The translations under genes were made by a program, and so were the position numbers. A stretch of 64,000 nucleotides of DNA from Flectonema sp. DT1601 (lineage: Eukaryota; Euglenozoa; Diplonemea; Diplonemida; Diplonemidae), in assembly GCA_964019425.1 (NCBI GenBank), contig OZ025803.1:248001-312000 (forward strand), written 5' to 3'. Below, in pieces: positions 10,709 through 20,253 of the stretch (its first letter is position 1; every line of letters begins with the position of its first letter). The notes beneath the pieces were generated by a model. It saw only the letters and a list, made by a program, of their open reading frames with translations. It searched no databases and was not told the DNA's origin.

Positions 10709-10892
10709 TTTTTGCATTTAAGCAGTGTTGTAAGAACGAAAAAGAATGTTGGGCAGCACAAGTAAACCTCCTTTAGCTTTATCAGTTTAAGTCGGTTCAC
10801 CGGTTTTTGTGACACACAAACAACAAACAAAAAAAAATCACAGTTTGTTATATTATTATTTTCTGTATAGTTGAAGATAAATTCAATTCTTT
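10709..10892 (-). repeat. R1 repeat, copy a (SINE-like), next to the splice acceptor of the following gene
   Basis: It aligns over about 165 nt with 32351-32512. Shared blocks include GTAAGAACGAAAAAGAATG, TTTAGCTTTATCAGTTTAAG and TTTTCTGTATAGTTGAAG. On the minus strand it ends GCTTAAATGC followed by A6. Its other end passes into the T run and the AG at 10908-10909 that precede the gene at 10931. Confidence 0.7.
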
Positions 10893-10930
10893 TTTTTTTT
10901 TATTTTTAGGTGGGAAAGGATTCTATAAAC

Positions 10931-13336
10931 ATGTCCCATGTCGATCTTACTGACACCAATCTCACAGAAGATGAAGTTAAGACTGTAGTCTCTCACCCAA
11001 CAAAAGAAACATCCGCAGAAGTTCTTCAGGGAATCCGAGTTATGGGAATGGATGGGGCTATTCAACAGAATGCTCATGGAGGAGGTGAAATAATTATTGG
11101 AAATATTTCATTGCGTCATATCAAAGAAACATTACAAAGGGAATGGAAACTTGCTCAGGGTGACATGTCGGTAGTGGATAAGATTGTTAGAGTGATCGAA
11201 CAATTGAAACCAATTCCTTCGGTGATTGAATTCCAAATAATCTCTGGACAGTCTCCTGCAGTTCCCAAACTGTCAGTTATCCCACCGCACTATATTCAAC
11301 AAGGAACGACTGTTAATTCAGACATTCTAAAAGTTCCTGAAATGAAAAATGACGGACTCTCAATGGCGATAACTTCATTATCAAAAATAGAAAAATCGAT
11401 TCTTAAGATTGACGAGTTATGTAAAGACTGGTGTCTTGATCCTGTTGTTGTGAAGAAGAGTATTGATACTCGTAGTCAATTAGATAAGAAATGTCTCATT
11501 TCATTATTAACATCATCTGTTGTTCAAGGTGTATTCAAGAGATTAAATACTATTATTGCACCTGTTGAACAACAACAACAACCTGGGACTAGGAAACCAC
11601 CAGCTCCTAAGATGACTACTAAGTCTTTATTATTTATTCAATCTGTGTACGGAGCTACAAAACAAGGATGTAAAAATGATGACTTCATTGTGAAAGCAAC
11701 GGAACTTCACTTTAGAACAGCCATCACCTCGCAGTACCACTCCAGGGCAATGGACGTATTTAAGTTAGAAGGAGTTACGTATCCTAAGCAGTTAGGAAAT
11801 AGTTTACCACAGTTGTCTTCATCATGGACGAGTATCTTCAGTCTCGAAACAGAAGAATCTGACAAACCGACAGAAGAAGGACAGCAACCTGAAACAAGAA
11901 TAGTTCCTCGTTATAAAACTACCGCTGATTTGGTTAAAGCGATTAAATCGAATTCTCACAAAGACGCTTTAAAGATTGATGCGGGTGAAAATCCAGCCAA
12001 AGAGCGTCGACAACCACCAATTCCATTCATATCACTGCGAGGGACTGAGTTCTCCGTCTCTGACATCGTTGAGACTGACACGAAGCGTTTATCACTCTTG
12101 CGAGACAAGTTGTTATTTACTTCATCGGCACCGCATTTGGGACCTTATTTGCCTGACAAGAAGTTACTTCCTCCGCTTGTCTTCTTATCTTCAATCTCCA
12201 AGAGTGTACTTCCTCAACACACATTCATTACTGATGTTGTTATTGATGTGACTACTATCTGTTCTCATATTGTAAGTAATTACTCTCTTATAAAGGAATT
12301 GAGTAAGGGAGGGTTTGATTTCATTTGGCAGAAAGCGGATTTTGGAAAGTATCGCATTCTGGCTTCAAAATCAAAACCCGAACCTAATAAACGATTCAGC
12401 CTTCCGAGAAGTGGTAATTCACCAACGAACAGTACGTCTTTGGGTGGTGTTGATCCTAAATTGGTTCTTTCAGCTGCAGGGGTTCCTCAAGGTAGTTATC
12501 AAGTGGGTAAAAAGGGAACAATCTTTCTTAAAGAAGAGGCTGTTGATACTCTTGAGAGTAAGGTCCACGGTAAACGCTGTGATATGGTGAAGTTGATCCA
12601 AAAATTTATTCACACCAGGAAGAGTATCATTCACAGAGTTGGGTTGCAGGTATCCCCCATTCAGAGATGCATCAGGTGCCATTTTGCGAGAAAACGCGCC
12701 CACCAAAAACGTGTCGATTTCGTAATCGCCCAACACATCGCAGCCGACAACACTCAACGTGAATCTGATCATCAAAACATTATTACTGCGGAAGATGATT
12801 TATTCGCTGAAATTATAAGCAAGTTCAAGTCCCCTCTTCCTCTTTTATTTCGGCGAACTGTAATTTTCGCTCAAAAGCAAGAACTGGAATCTAGGCTTTG
12901 CATTTTCGACGAGGAGCTGAATGAAGTTGTTAGAATGTCGAATACATTTGAAGAACAGAAATCCGTGTTGAAGAAGGTGCAACGAGCTCGATGGAAGGCT
13001 CGGGATTCATCTTATCGAGATCTCTATTCATCATTTATTGATCACGAGTCTGGGTGTAGGACGCGACTTTCTTTCGATGAGGACGCCCTTAGAAGAAAAA
13101 TCACAAAAACATTCCTCAAACCAATAAAGAAAGAATACAAGCTTCGAAAGCAGCTTCACAGGGAAGCTGAACTTCTGCTTCTAACCCGCGGACAAGAGCA
13201 AAGCCTCTCTCCTTCTTCATTCTTTACGTCAGCTGCTTATAACAGTGATGTTAGTCAGACAGTTGGTTATAGCAGAATGAATGTCCCTTATTCTACAACA
13301 AGGGAGTCACCTGCATCTCCACCACGATTTTATTAA
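10931..13336 (+). CDS. Unknown large protein with one IQ-like motif, 801 aa
   Basis: An 801-residue protein of no family I can name. Residues 30-110 contain a Gly-rich stretch ('HGGGEIIIGN') and a helical segment. Residues 110-550 are mixed alpha/beta with linkers rich in Gln, Pro and Lys. Around residue 575-600 'SPIQRCIRCHFARKRAHQKR' resembles a calmodulin-binding IQ motif. The C-terminal 200 residues are charged helix, then a Ser/Tyr-rich tail. I start at the ATG at 10931; a frame opening at GTG 10910 is not a likely start in a eukaryote. The AG at 10908-10909 after a T-rich tract would leave a 21-nt leader. That tract borders the R1 repeat, so the repeat may have helped supply this acceptor. 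Confidence 0.78.
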   Translation: MSHVDLTDTNLTEDEVKTVVSHPTKETSAEVLQGIRVMGMDGAIQQNAHGGGEIIIGNISLRHIKETLQREWKLAQGDMSVVDKIVRVIEQLKPIPSVIEFQIISGQSPAVPKLSVIPPHYIQQGTTVNSDILKVPEMKNDGLSMAITSLSKIEKSILKIDELCKDWCLDPVVVKKSIDTRSQLDKKCLISLLTSSVVQGVFKRLNTIIAPVEQQQQPGTRKPPAPKMTTKSLLFIQSVYGATKQGCKNDDFIVKATELHFRTAITSQYHSRAMDVFKLEGVTYPKQLGNSLPQLSSSWTSIFSLETEESDKPTEEGQQPETRIVPRYKTTADLVKAIKSNSHKDALKIDAGENPAKERRQPPIPFISLRGTEFSVSDIVETDTKRLSLLRDKLLFTSSAPHLGPYLPDKKLLPPLVFLSSISKSVLPQHTFITDVVIDVTTICSHIVSNYSLIKELSKGGFDFIWQKADFGKYRILASKSKPEPNKRFSLPRSGNSPTNSTSLGGVDPKLVLSAAGVPQGSYQVGKKGTIFLKEEAVDTLESKVHGKRCDMVKLIQKFIHTRKSIIHRVGLQVSPIQRCIRCHFARKRAHQKRVDFVIAQHIAADNTQRESDHQNIITAEDDLFAEIISKFKSPLPLLFRRTVIFAQKQELESRLCIFDEELNEVVRMSNTFEEQKSVLKKVQRARWKARDSSYRDLYSSFIDHESGCRTRLSFDEDALRRKITKTFLKPIKKEYKLRKQLHREAELLLLTRGQEQSLSPSSFFTSAAYNSDVSQTVGYSRMNVPYSTTRESPASPPRFY

Positions 13337-13671
13337 GCATTCGCCACGTGGTTGGAACAGATTATCTTCGTTACCTATTTACCGATTTCCTCCTAGCCGA
13401 CAACCAACTTGTGACATATATTTCTTTTTGTACTTCTATGCGCCCAGCCGGGATATGCATTCCGCTGTTGTATTGTATGCAGCTGTTGGTTTGTCCAACT
13501 TGTGATGTACTTTTTATTCTCGCCCCCTTCCAGGAATACGAATAACAAACAGTCACATGAAGTCGTGTATGCATTGCTAAGACGTTTACTTTATTAGAGA
13601 CCCTACCTTATAGTATTTATCTTAACAATCACAGGCGTGCATCAGAGCACAACCCTCCATTTCCCCACAAG

Positions 13672-16142
13672 ATGGCTTCCTTAGGGCAAGCGCAGTCTCT
13701 TGCGATGCTCGTCCAACAACGGGAGCTTCAAAACAGTAAGAAATTAGAAGCCTTGGTATTGAAGAACGATGAGTTGGCTGAATCTTGGCAGCACGCTGAG
13801 AAAGAAAGAGAAGCTTTATTAGAGAGACTCGGGTACCTGGACAATAAAATAACTGAAGCCTGTGCTGGGTTACTCGGTCTAAAGAAAGATAATATTGGAA
13901 TGATGACTGAACACACGAGTAGATTATCTTACTTAGAGCAAGGTGTTGAAGAAAGGTTTCGACTTGTTGAACAGCAAGTCAGCAGTCAATCATCTCCTTC
14001 AGACACCGTGACAACGGATAGGTTTGTTAAAGAACTGTCATCTCGTGATAAAATTATATCTGATCTCCAATCGATGATTAGTTCTCTCGCTCAAAAAGTT
14101 GGAGGAATGGATCTACGAAAAGAAATTGAAAGTACTACTGAAGCTACAAAAACAGCACTTCAATCACAAGTCTCTGACCTGTACAGCGGATTAGAAGTTC
14201 TCGACATCGAAGGTAAAGATGTGAATGGAAGAGTTGAGGATTTAGAACAGCAAGTGAAGTCACATGAAAAAGCACTCTCTGATAAGATTGAATTATTTGA
14301 GAAAAGATTTCAATCAACCAGCTCAACAGCAGCAACTGTATCAACTCTCGAAGGAAGAGTTAACAGTGCTGAAGGAGTGATTACAATTCTAACAGATCAA
14401 CAGTCTGATATATCATCAAATAACCAAGCCGCTATACTTCGACTTGAAAAAACCGAGCAGAGCACTGGACTCCTCTTAGGAAGAATGTCTGCTGTTGAGA
14501 CATTTTCGAAACAATCTAACCTTCGTCTTGAAGATCTAAATATTAAACTGAACAGCTGTGATGAAAATATATTATCAATTACCAATGACATGGCGGTGAT
14601 GGATGAAAAACGTCGACAGAAAGAGACGCAAGACCAGAGCACTGCCGCTAAACTACTAGAATTAGATCGACAAGACATGGTCGATATTAAGAAAGACGTT
14701 GAAATATTAAAAGATGGAGGTCTCATCCCTCATTCTAACAGTAGTACAGCAGACGAATCAAGAATTCTCTCCTTAGTAAATGAACTTGATCGCGGTAAGG
14801 AAGTCCTCGAGAGTATTGTTAAAATGCACGAGATAAGATTTACTGAAATGTCAGAAGACCTCGAGAAGAGAATTCAAAAAGTAGAACAGAACTCAATTAA
14901 AGAAGTAACGTCTTACGGCCATTCTGCTCAAGTCAGTCCTCGTTTAGTTATGTCAGAGACGACGAGTACTCTAAAGCAAGTTGTGGGACATTCGAAAAGT
15001 CTGTCACCAAAGAGAACTGCGAGTGAAATCGCCAACGGAGAAGATAATATGGAAGACGTTCAGGAGTCTTCAATGCATAGCGTGACTGCAGTCCCACATG
15101 GTGGTGTTCAGTTGGAGGTTTCATCAGCAAAGGTTGAGTTCCCTCAAACTGAAGTTATTCAACAGCAGCATCTCTCTCAACTCTCTTCAATACAAAATAC
15201 TAATTCAAACTTAGCAAAACATGATTATGAACAATCAGTTCAAAGACAAGAGGAATGGAGACAGACGTACCTGACTTCTGCATCACCAGTTGCTCCTCTT
15301 CATGAACCACTTCAGTCTTTATTAGATATTCAAAGTAGTGCTCAGATAACACAACACGTAGAAGATCCCATTCACAGTAGACATGATCCAATGACTGTCG
15401 CTATGGGGGTAAAGGCACAACTTGAAGATAGACTTGCTGCCAGTAGGGATATCATGGAAGAACGTCGCAGACTTGAATCTGAGTTGGAAAAAACTAATCA
15501 GCAACTTTCTTTTATTCAAATGGCTTTTCAGACCCTCGCAGAGAAAGAAGGGACTTTGGATGACTCAAAACACGTATTCAATGGATGGGTGAAACAGGTA
15601 TGTTTTATCTTTATAAGTTAACCCATGGTAGGTGGTTCGTTGCCGTCGACTCAGAAAATAAAACAAAAAATAAAACAAAAAAACAGCTTGAATCCGACAA
15701 TACTGAAAAAGCGAGCGTCGTGAAAGGGAAATTACTGAAAATGATGGAAGACATTAGAAAGAGTAAACAGTATGTTGTTTTTATGATCAGTCACTGTCAC
15801 TGAGTCACTTCCTGTTACGATTGAAAACAACCACAACAACCACAACAAACAACAAACAGTAATGTTTACGAAAGAGAATGGGCGTTAGTTGAAGAAGGAA
15901 GTAAACTTCGAAAGATGATTTCGGAATTACGAGAGACGGAGAAGTCGATTGGCGATGAAATGCATCGACTGCAGAAGATGTTAGCAGCTTCAGTACCAGG
16001 AGTGAGTCTATCACATATCAGTAAGATTACTCACTCTCCTGGAATGGGTCTTCCACCAGCTTACAGAAGACCAGACACTAGCCCAATTAGAGTGAGAGAT
16101 ATGTCCAGATCAAGATCCAGATCTCCTAACTTAAGATACTAA
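13672..16142 (+). CDS. Coiled-coil protein, three exons, 763 aa
   Basis: Exons are 13672-15597, 15687-15769 and 15860-16142; they join in frame to give 763 residues. Nearly all of residues 1-420 is predicted coiled coil, with repeated Leu and Glu/Lys heptads and frequent 'RLEDL' or 'VEDLEQQV' blocks. A Ser/Gln/His-rich linker follows (about 420-560). A second coiled coil (about 565-710) spans all three exons. The C-terminus is basic and rich in Ser-Arg pairs ('RSRSRSPNLRY'). It could be a structural protein of cytoskeleton, centriole or flagellum, but nothing is specific. The AG at 13633-13634 would give a 37-nt leader. Without the two introns the first exon would end in a short, unrelated tail. 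Confidence 0.85.
15598..15686 (+). other. Cis-intron 1 of the coiled-coil gene (89 nt)
   Basis: Donor GTATGT at 15598, acceptor ACAG ending at 15686, phase 0. The sequence between is AT-rich with stops in frame, and the downstream exon resumes charged helix. Confidence 0.8.
15770..15859 (+). other. Cis-intron 2 of the coiled-coil gene (90 nt)
   Basis: Donor GTATGT at 15770, acceptor ACAG ending at 15859, phase 2. Splicing makes a His codon and continues into 'NVYEREWALVEEGSK', restoring the coiled-coil frame. Confidence 0.8.
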
Positions 16143-16495
16143 ACATTGTTTACTTTATAAGATATTGTGTTTGATTACTCTTCTCTATTATGGAAGTAGA
16201 TTTCAGAATCAACATCACTACTGGCGTACCGATATCTGAATAGAGTTCTTCTCATATGTGCCTTGTACCTCCCATCTCTCAAACCTCAGACTGTTGTTTT
16301 AGTTATGTTCCTGAGAAGTGTAGATAGCTTGTATTGCCTGTAACAAAATGGATGAATTAATTTCTGACTTGTTTGTTTTTATAATTTCATTCTTTACACA
16401 GATAACAGAACATGTCATCACTGAATGATGTGAACTCCTTCAATAGTTTTATTAATAACTACTTATGTGATGACATTATTACAACACTCTCACAG
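16143..16495 (+). other. Intergenic spacer, 353 nt
   Basis: No gene seen. It is T-rich and ends in CTCTCACAG at 16495, a good acceptor 26 nt before the next ATG. Confidence 0.5.
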
Positions 16496-16521
16496 TAATA
16501 GTAAGGAAGTAACACAACAAA

Positions 16522-17526
16522 ATGTCTTTCGCAGGCGGATGGTCTGACGAAGAGAATGACAGCCCAACTCCACTAACAGCTCCTTCTTCACAAAGTAAAG
16601 GAAGTAGAGTATCTCTGAGAGGTAAAGGATTAAAAGGTAGTGTTAGAAACAAGGCAAAGAGAGGAAGAGATGACAGCGACGACGACATGGACATCGACTC
16701 CGAAGACGAACAGTTCGTATCCGACATGAGAAAAAGAATAAAAGATGACGTCGGAGTAGCTCATGCAGGACCCTCCACAGTTAAAGGACTCGGAAGATTT
16801 CACAGAGTTACTGACCCTGACTACAGTGACATAGCAATAAAGAATCCATCTGATATCACAAGTATTAATGATACAATAAAGAAAGGATGGCTTGGATCAG
16901 AGTGTCGTTGTCTTCAATGTGAACTGACTCGGTTAGCTGGTTCCTTATCAGCTCAAACAGAAGTAACTCGTGATATTGTTGTACTTCTGGATCTTGATAA
17001 TTTTGGATTTCCTCACTGGGTCCGAACTCCTGTTCAGATGAGAGATTTCAAGCTCCCTGAAAATATATTCCTCTGGGGGTTCTACGGCCTCGGCTTTGAA
17101 TCTCATGGTAGAAAAGGTGATCCAAATACTCACATTACGAGAAACTCAATTTTCGGACACCTCCGAGCAAGAGGTCAGCTGCGGTTATCACCATGCGGTA
17201 ACTACCCGCAAGCAGCTGATAATGCAATGCAGTGCGCTGTATCAGTTCTTAGGAATGTTCACTTAATGGTTGTGAGCGCTGATAAGCCGAACCTTGAAAC
17301 TTGCTCGTCTCGTCACGACAGGCAACCAATTCTCCCGGGTAAGACCCGTAAAAACTTCGCTGCTGTGAATCCACATGAGTTTCAAGACGCGGCAGCGGTA
17401 TGGCGGCATGTTGCCTCCCTTGCTGAGGATGCAAGTCAGGTTCAGGAACAACAACCCAACCCAAACCTTCCTAAAAAGAAGAAGGTAGTCAGGAGGGTGG
17501 TCCGTGCGAGAAAGTCGAAGGCGTGA
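16522..17526 (+). CDS. NYN/PIN-like nuclease-domain protein, probably nuclear
   Basis: A 334-residue protein. Residues 1-75 are low complexity, with basic and acidic tracts ('DDSDDDMDIDSEDE') that could act as a nuclear or nucleolar signal. Residues about 150-260 fit the NYN fold, a PIN-related RNase domain. 'VVLLDLDNF' carries D157 and D159 at the end of the first strand, 'AADNAM' carries D233, and 'LMVVSADK' carries D254. This spacing of Asp residues is what the family uses to bind metal. The Cys pair 'CRCLQC' just before the domain may bind zinc. The last 20 residues are strongly basic. It is likely an RNA-processing or decay enzyme, but the substrate is unknown. The ATG follows the AG at 16494-16495 by 26 nt. 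Confidence 0.68.
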   Translation: MSFAGGWSDEENDSPTPLTAPSSQSKGSRVSLRGKGLKGSVRNKAKRGRDDSDDDMDIDSEDEQFVSDMRKRIKDDVGVAHAGPSTVKGLGRFHRVTDPDYSDIAIKNPSDITSINDTIKKGWLGSECRCLQCELTRLAGSLSAQTEVTRDIVVLLDLDNFGFPHWVRTPVQMRDFKLPENIFLWGFYGLGFESHGRKGDPNTHITRNSIFGHLRARGQLRLSPCGNYPQAADNAMQCAVSVLRNVHLMVVSADKPNLETCSSRHDRQPILPGKTRKNFAAVNPHEFQDAAAVWRHVASLAEDASQVQEQQPNPNLPKKKKVVRRVVRARKSKA

Positions 17527-17907
17527 TCAGCCAAAACGACTCGTCGATATTGTGTTCGTCATTCTCATCGATAATTCGATCAGAAAATAGTACCGCCGTT
17601 AGTGCGCTATTACTGTGGTAGTAACTTTAGCATCAGAGAAATCCAACAGCTGTTTGGTAACTATTGACTTGATTGTAGTTATTACTCACAGAGCGGAGGG
17701 GACTTCGTTTTACGTTTTAGGAATGCATCAAAAGTAATATTATTGTGTTTTCTTGGATCATAACTTACAATACGTAATATGTCTTTGTGCACTCGTTTTA
17801 CTATTTTTATTTCTACTCCCAAATCAGACAATCTTATCAAAGAATAACAGCTTCATGTATGATGTTGATTGGTTGTGTTAATTGTTTTATTCACATTTTA
17901 AAAACAG
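17527..17907 (+). other. Intergenic spacer, 381 nt
   Basis: No gene seen. A T-rich stretch from about 17795 leads to ACAG at 17907, the likely acceptor of the next gene. Confidence 0.5.
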
Positions 17908-17929
17908 GTCGGAACAGCTGCTCACAAAT

Positions 17930-19093
17930 ATGCAATTCGCAGCACCACCGTCAATCGAAGAAGTATCACTGAAAGTTGTCATCCAATCAGGAGGATCGAA
18001 TCAACTTATAAAAAGATTAACAGTTAAGGACTGTTGTTTTACTAAACTAAAAGAGACTATTGAAGAATGGGTTCCTGGTGGAAGTAGAATTCAATACGTC
18101 GATGAAGACGATGATTTGATTGAAGTCAGTAGTGATGAGGAATGGTTCGAATGTATTAGACACACAATTCATCATCTTAAAAAGAAGAATATTTTACTAA
18201 AAGTAAAGAGATTAAAGCAGCCTTGTGCTCCAGCAGCTACTGCAGTCGAGGAAGTGGTCGCATCTGCGCCTCTGATAACTGATTGTCTTGCTTCAGCACC
18301 TGAAATAGATTCTCAATCAACTGAACCTGTCATCCTACAACAAGTGTCTGAATGCCAACAGATGGTGTCGGATGATCAACTCGCAGTTAACGAGAGTAAT
18401 ACTCCCGTAGCTGAAACTCAAATTCAAAGTAGTTTAAGTCAGAGTGCTGCGATTCCAGACTCACCAGAAAATATTGAAACCCCCGTACATCTAAATAGGT
18501 CTGCCATGCAACCTACTGTAGTAGCAATTCTGAGATTTAAGTACGGCCGTGAATGTCTAGATTCTGAAGAACAACGCACTCAAATAAATCAACAAGAAGA
18601 TTGGGTAGTCGTTCAGGGAACTGTTCCTGAGCTAACCCTCGATGTTGATATTCCGAAGTTAAGACAGTTTATTAACTCAAACGCAATGAGATGCATTGCT
18701 ATTGGTGAAGTAGAGAATAGTTTTAGATGGCTGACACTAGGATTAGTAATATTCCCCACGTATGATGTATTTTATTATAATATGGCATGTGCTAGTTGCG
18801 TGTCAGGTGATCTACCATCAGCACTAACAAGTATTCAACTAGCAGTCCAGAATGGGTATCGTAGTGTACAGCATTTGGAACAAGATTCTGATCTGGAAGC
18901 TGTGCGTAGTCATCCTCAATTCCAAGAAGTTCTAATGTATCTGAGGCAATTGGAAAATGAAGTATTTCAGTATGAGCGACAGCTGTCGCAATTAAAAGAA
19001 ATGGGAATCGATGACTCCCCTTCAGTTAAACAACTTCTCAATACCCACAACGGTGACCTTGCAAAAGTCTTAGAGGTTTTTCTCTCTCAGTAA
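17930..19093 (+). CDS. PB1-TPR-UBA protein with a candidate LIR motif (autophagy-receptor-like)
   Basis: A 387-residue protein. Residues about 8-95 form a PB1 domain: an N-terminal 'VSLKVVIQ' with the Lys used in type II contacts, and an OPCA motif 'YVDEDDDLIEVSSDEEW' of type I. A Ser/Gln/Pro-rich linker follows. It includes 'QQEDWVVVQG', where W225 with two acidic residues before it and Val at +3 fits the LC3/Atg8-interacting (LIR) pattern. Residues 250-340 look like a TPR pair ending in the common 'DLEAVRSHPQFQEVL'. Residues 349-387 fit a UBA domain ('LKEMGIDDSPSVKQLLNTHNGDLAKVLEVFL'). PB1, LIR and UBA together define the p62/NBR1 type of receptor, but the ZZ domain is absent and a TPR is present. 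The start at 17930 is 22 nt after the AG at 17907; an ATG at 17882 is before it. Confidence 0.78.
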   Translation: MQFAAPPSIEEVSLKVVIQSGGSNQLIKRLTVKDCCFTKLKETIEEWVPGGSRIQYVDEDDDLIEVSSDEEWFECIRHTIHHLKKKNILLKVKRLKQPCAPAATAVEEVVASAPLITDCLASAPEIDSQSTEPVILQQVSECQQMVSDDQLAVNESNTPVAETQIQSSLSQSAAIPDSPENIETPVHLNRSAMQPTVVAILRFKYGRECLDSEEQRTQINQQEDWVVVQGTVPELTLDVDIPKLRQFINSNAMRCIAIGEVENSFRWLTLGLVIFPTYDVFYYNMACASCVSGDLPSALTSIQLAVQNGYRSVQHLEQDSDLEAVRSHPQFQEVLMYLRQLENEVFQYERQLSQLKEMGIDDSPSVKQLLNTHNGDLAKVLEVFLSQ

Positions 19094-19157
19094 TTTAATT
19101 TAACTCAGTCGGTAACCAACGACGAAATTTCGTTTTCCGGTGCGGAGGCAACGGAGA

Positions 19158-19317
19158 TTTTTTTTTTTTTTTTTTTTTGTACCGACGTAGTCGGAGAAGA
19201 CACTATTCAGATTGAAAACCGTTATTTCTTATGGTCATGATTTATTTTCCCCCGTGGCGACAGGATTCTGTCTGCGTTCAACGAAATATAATCTGAGTGG
19301 TAGTTTTTTTTTTTTTT
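19158..19317 (-). repeat. R2 repeat, copy b (SINE-like)
   Basis: T21 at 19158-19178, body at 19179-19303, T14 at 19304-19317. On the minus strand the body ends in the hairpin CCGACTACGTCGG and an A21 tail. It aligns with 8757-8902 along most of its length. Confidence 0.65.
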
Positions 19318-19530
19318 GATGTGGGCAACTGTCTCGAAAAAGTCCCAAAAAAAAAGAAAAAAGAGCACTTTTTAACACTTCAATCGCAGCACTTTCATTC
19401 ATTATTCTCTTTCTTGTTTTATACGCAACCCTCTGCAACCCTCTTTTTTAATTTTTTTTTTTCTCATTAGCAGTAAGTTATTTTGCTTCTGTTTTTTTGC
19501 CCATTTAAGATTTACATTTCCCCCCTATTT

Positions 19531-19586
19531 TCTTTTTAATACCTAAAAGTTGTTTCTGTTTTTACATTGTCAAAGTTTCACCCTCC
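19531..19586. repeat. R6 short dispersed repeat, copy a
   Basis: About 50 nt, with blocks AATACCTAAAAGTTGTT and ACATTGTCAAAGTTTCACC, occur again at 62376-62427 with one or two differences. Origin unknown. Confidence 0.6.
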
Positions 19587-19923
19587 CCTTTTTTTTCTTC
19601 TTGCAAGAGACTCAATCTACTCTTCACCGACGAGAATCGGGGCAACATCGAAGGGATCCCGTCCAGGTTGTGATGTTCTTAACGCTTTAAGAGGAGAAAA
19701 AAAAACAACAAAAACGGAAAACAAAATAAGTAAGCAGGCTTGTTCTTGGAAAACTGACTAAAAAAAAAAGTCTAACGCACTTTGTTGAGAAGAAAGATGA
19801 AATGCAAACACGTTGGCATGCGGATAATCCCTAACCTGTTTTTTTTTTTTTAAATTTTTTTTTTTTGAACTAAATTCTTTCTCAATGCGTAACCGTTTTC
19901 TGTTTCTTTCAATAATATTAATG

Positions 19924-19951
19924 TCGTCGTCGTCGTCGTCGTCGTCGTCGT
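19924..19951. repeat. (TCG)n microsatellite
   Basis: About nine copies of TCG in the spacer. Confidence 0.9.
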
Positions 19952-20253
19952 TTTGTTTTTTGTCTTCAATTTTTCGCTTCAATAATTTTTCTTTTTTTTT
20001 CTTCTTTTTTTTTTCCTATCCCTCAAAAAAATCCGACGAGCATAAATATTTCTATTTTTGTTCGTTATTTTTGTTATTATTTCTTAGTTGTGGTCGTCTT
20101 TATCTGTTGAACACGTAACTGTTTTTTAAAAAAAAAAAAAAAAGAAGAAGAAGAGAACATCATTCAACGGCAAGCCCGCCAACAGAAATGTCTCTCACTG
20201 AGTAGTGATAAATGATTTGAATGTTTTATTTTATTCAAAACAGTCTGCACGAT

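Larger units (their letters stand above)
8344..10909 (+). other. 2.6-kb repeat-rich spacer without a supported gene
   Basis: It holds many T runs (the longest is 30 nt at 8727-8756), an R2 repeat, an (AAC)n stretch near 9363-9382, a 790-bp element with terminal inverted repeats, and an R1 repeat directly beside it. Small open frames here consist mostly of Phe or Lys encoded by the homopolymers. I see no tRNA or other recognisable RNA gene. Confidence 0.6.
19094..20243 (+). other. 1.15-kb spacer with R2 copy b, an R6 copy and (TCG)n
   Basis: Non-coding as far as I can see. It holds R2 at 19158-19317, a 55-bp R6 repeat at 19531-19586, a (TCG)n microsatellite at 19924-19951 and several T or A runs. 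It ends with a T-rich tract and CAG at 20243. Confidence 0.55.
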
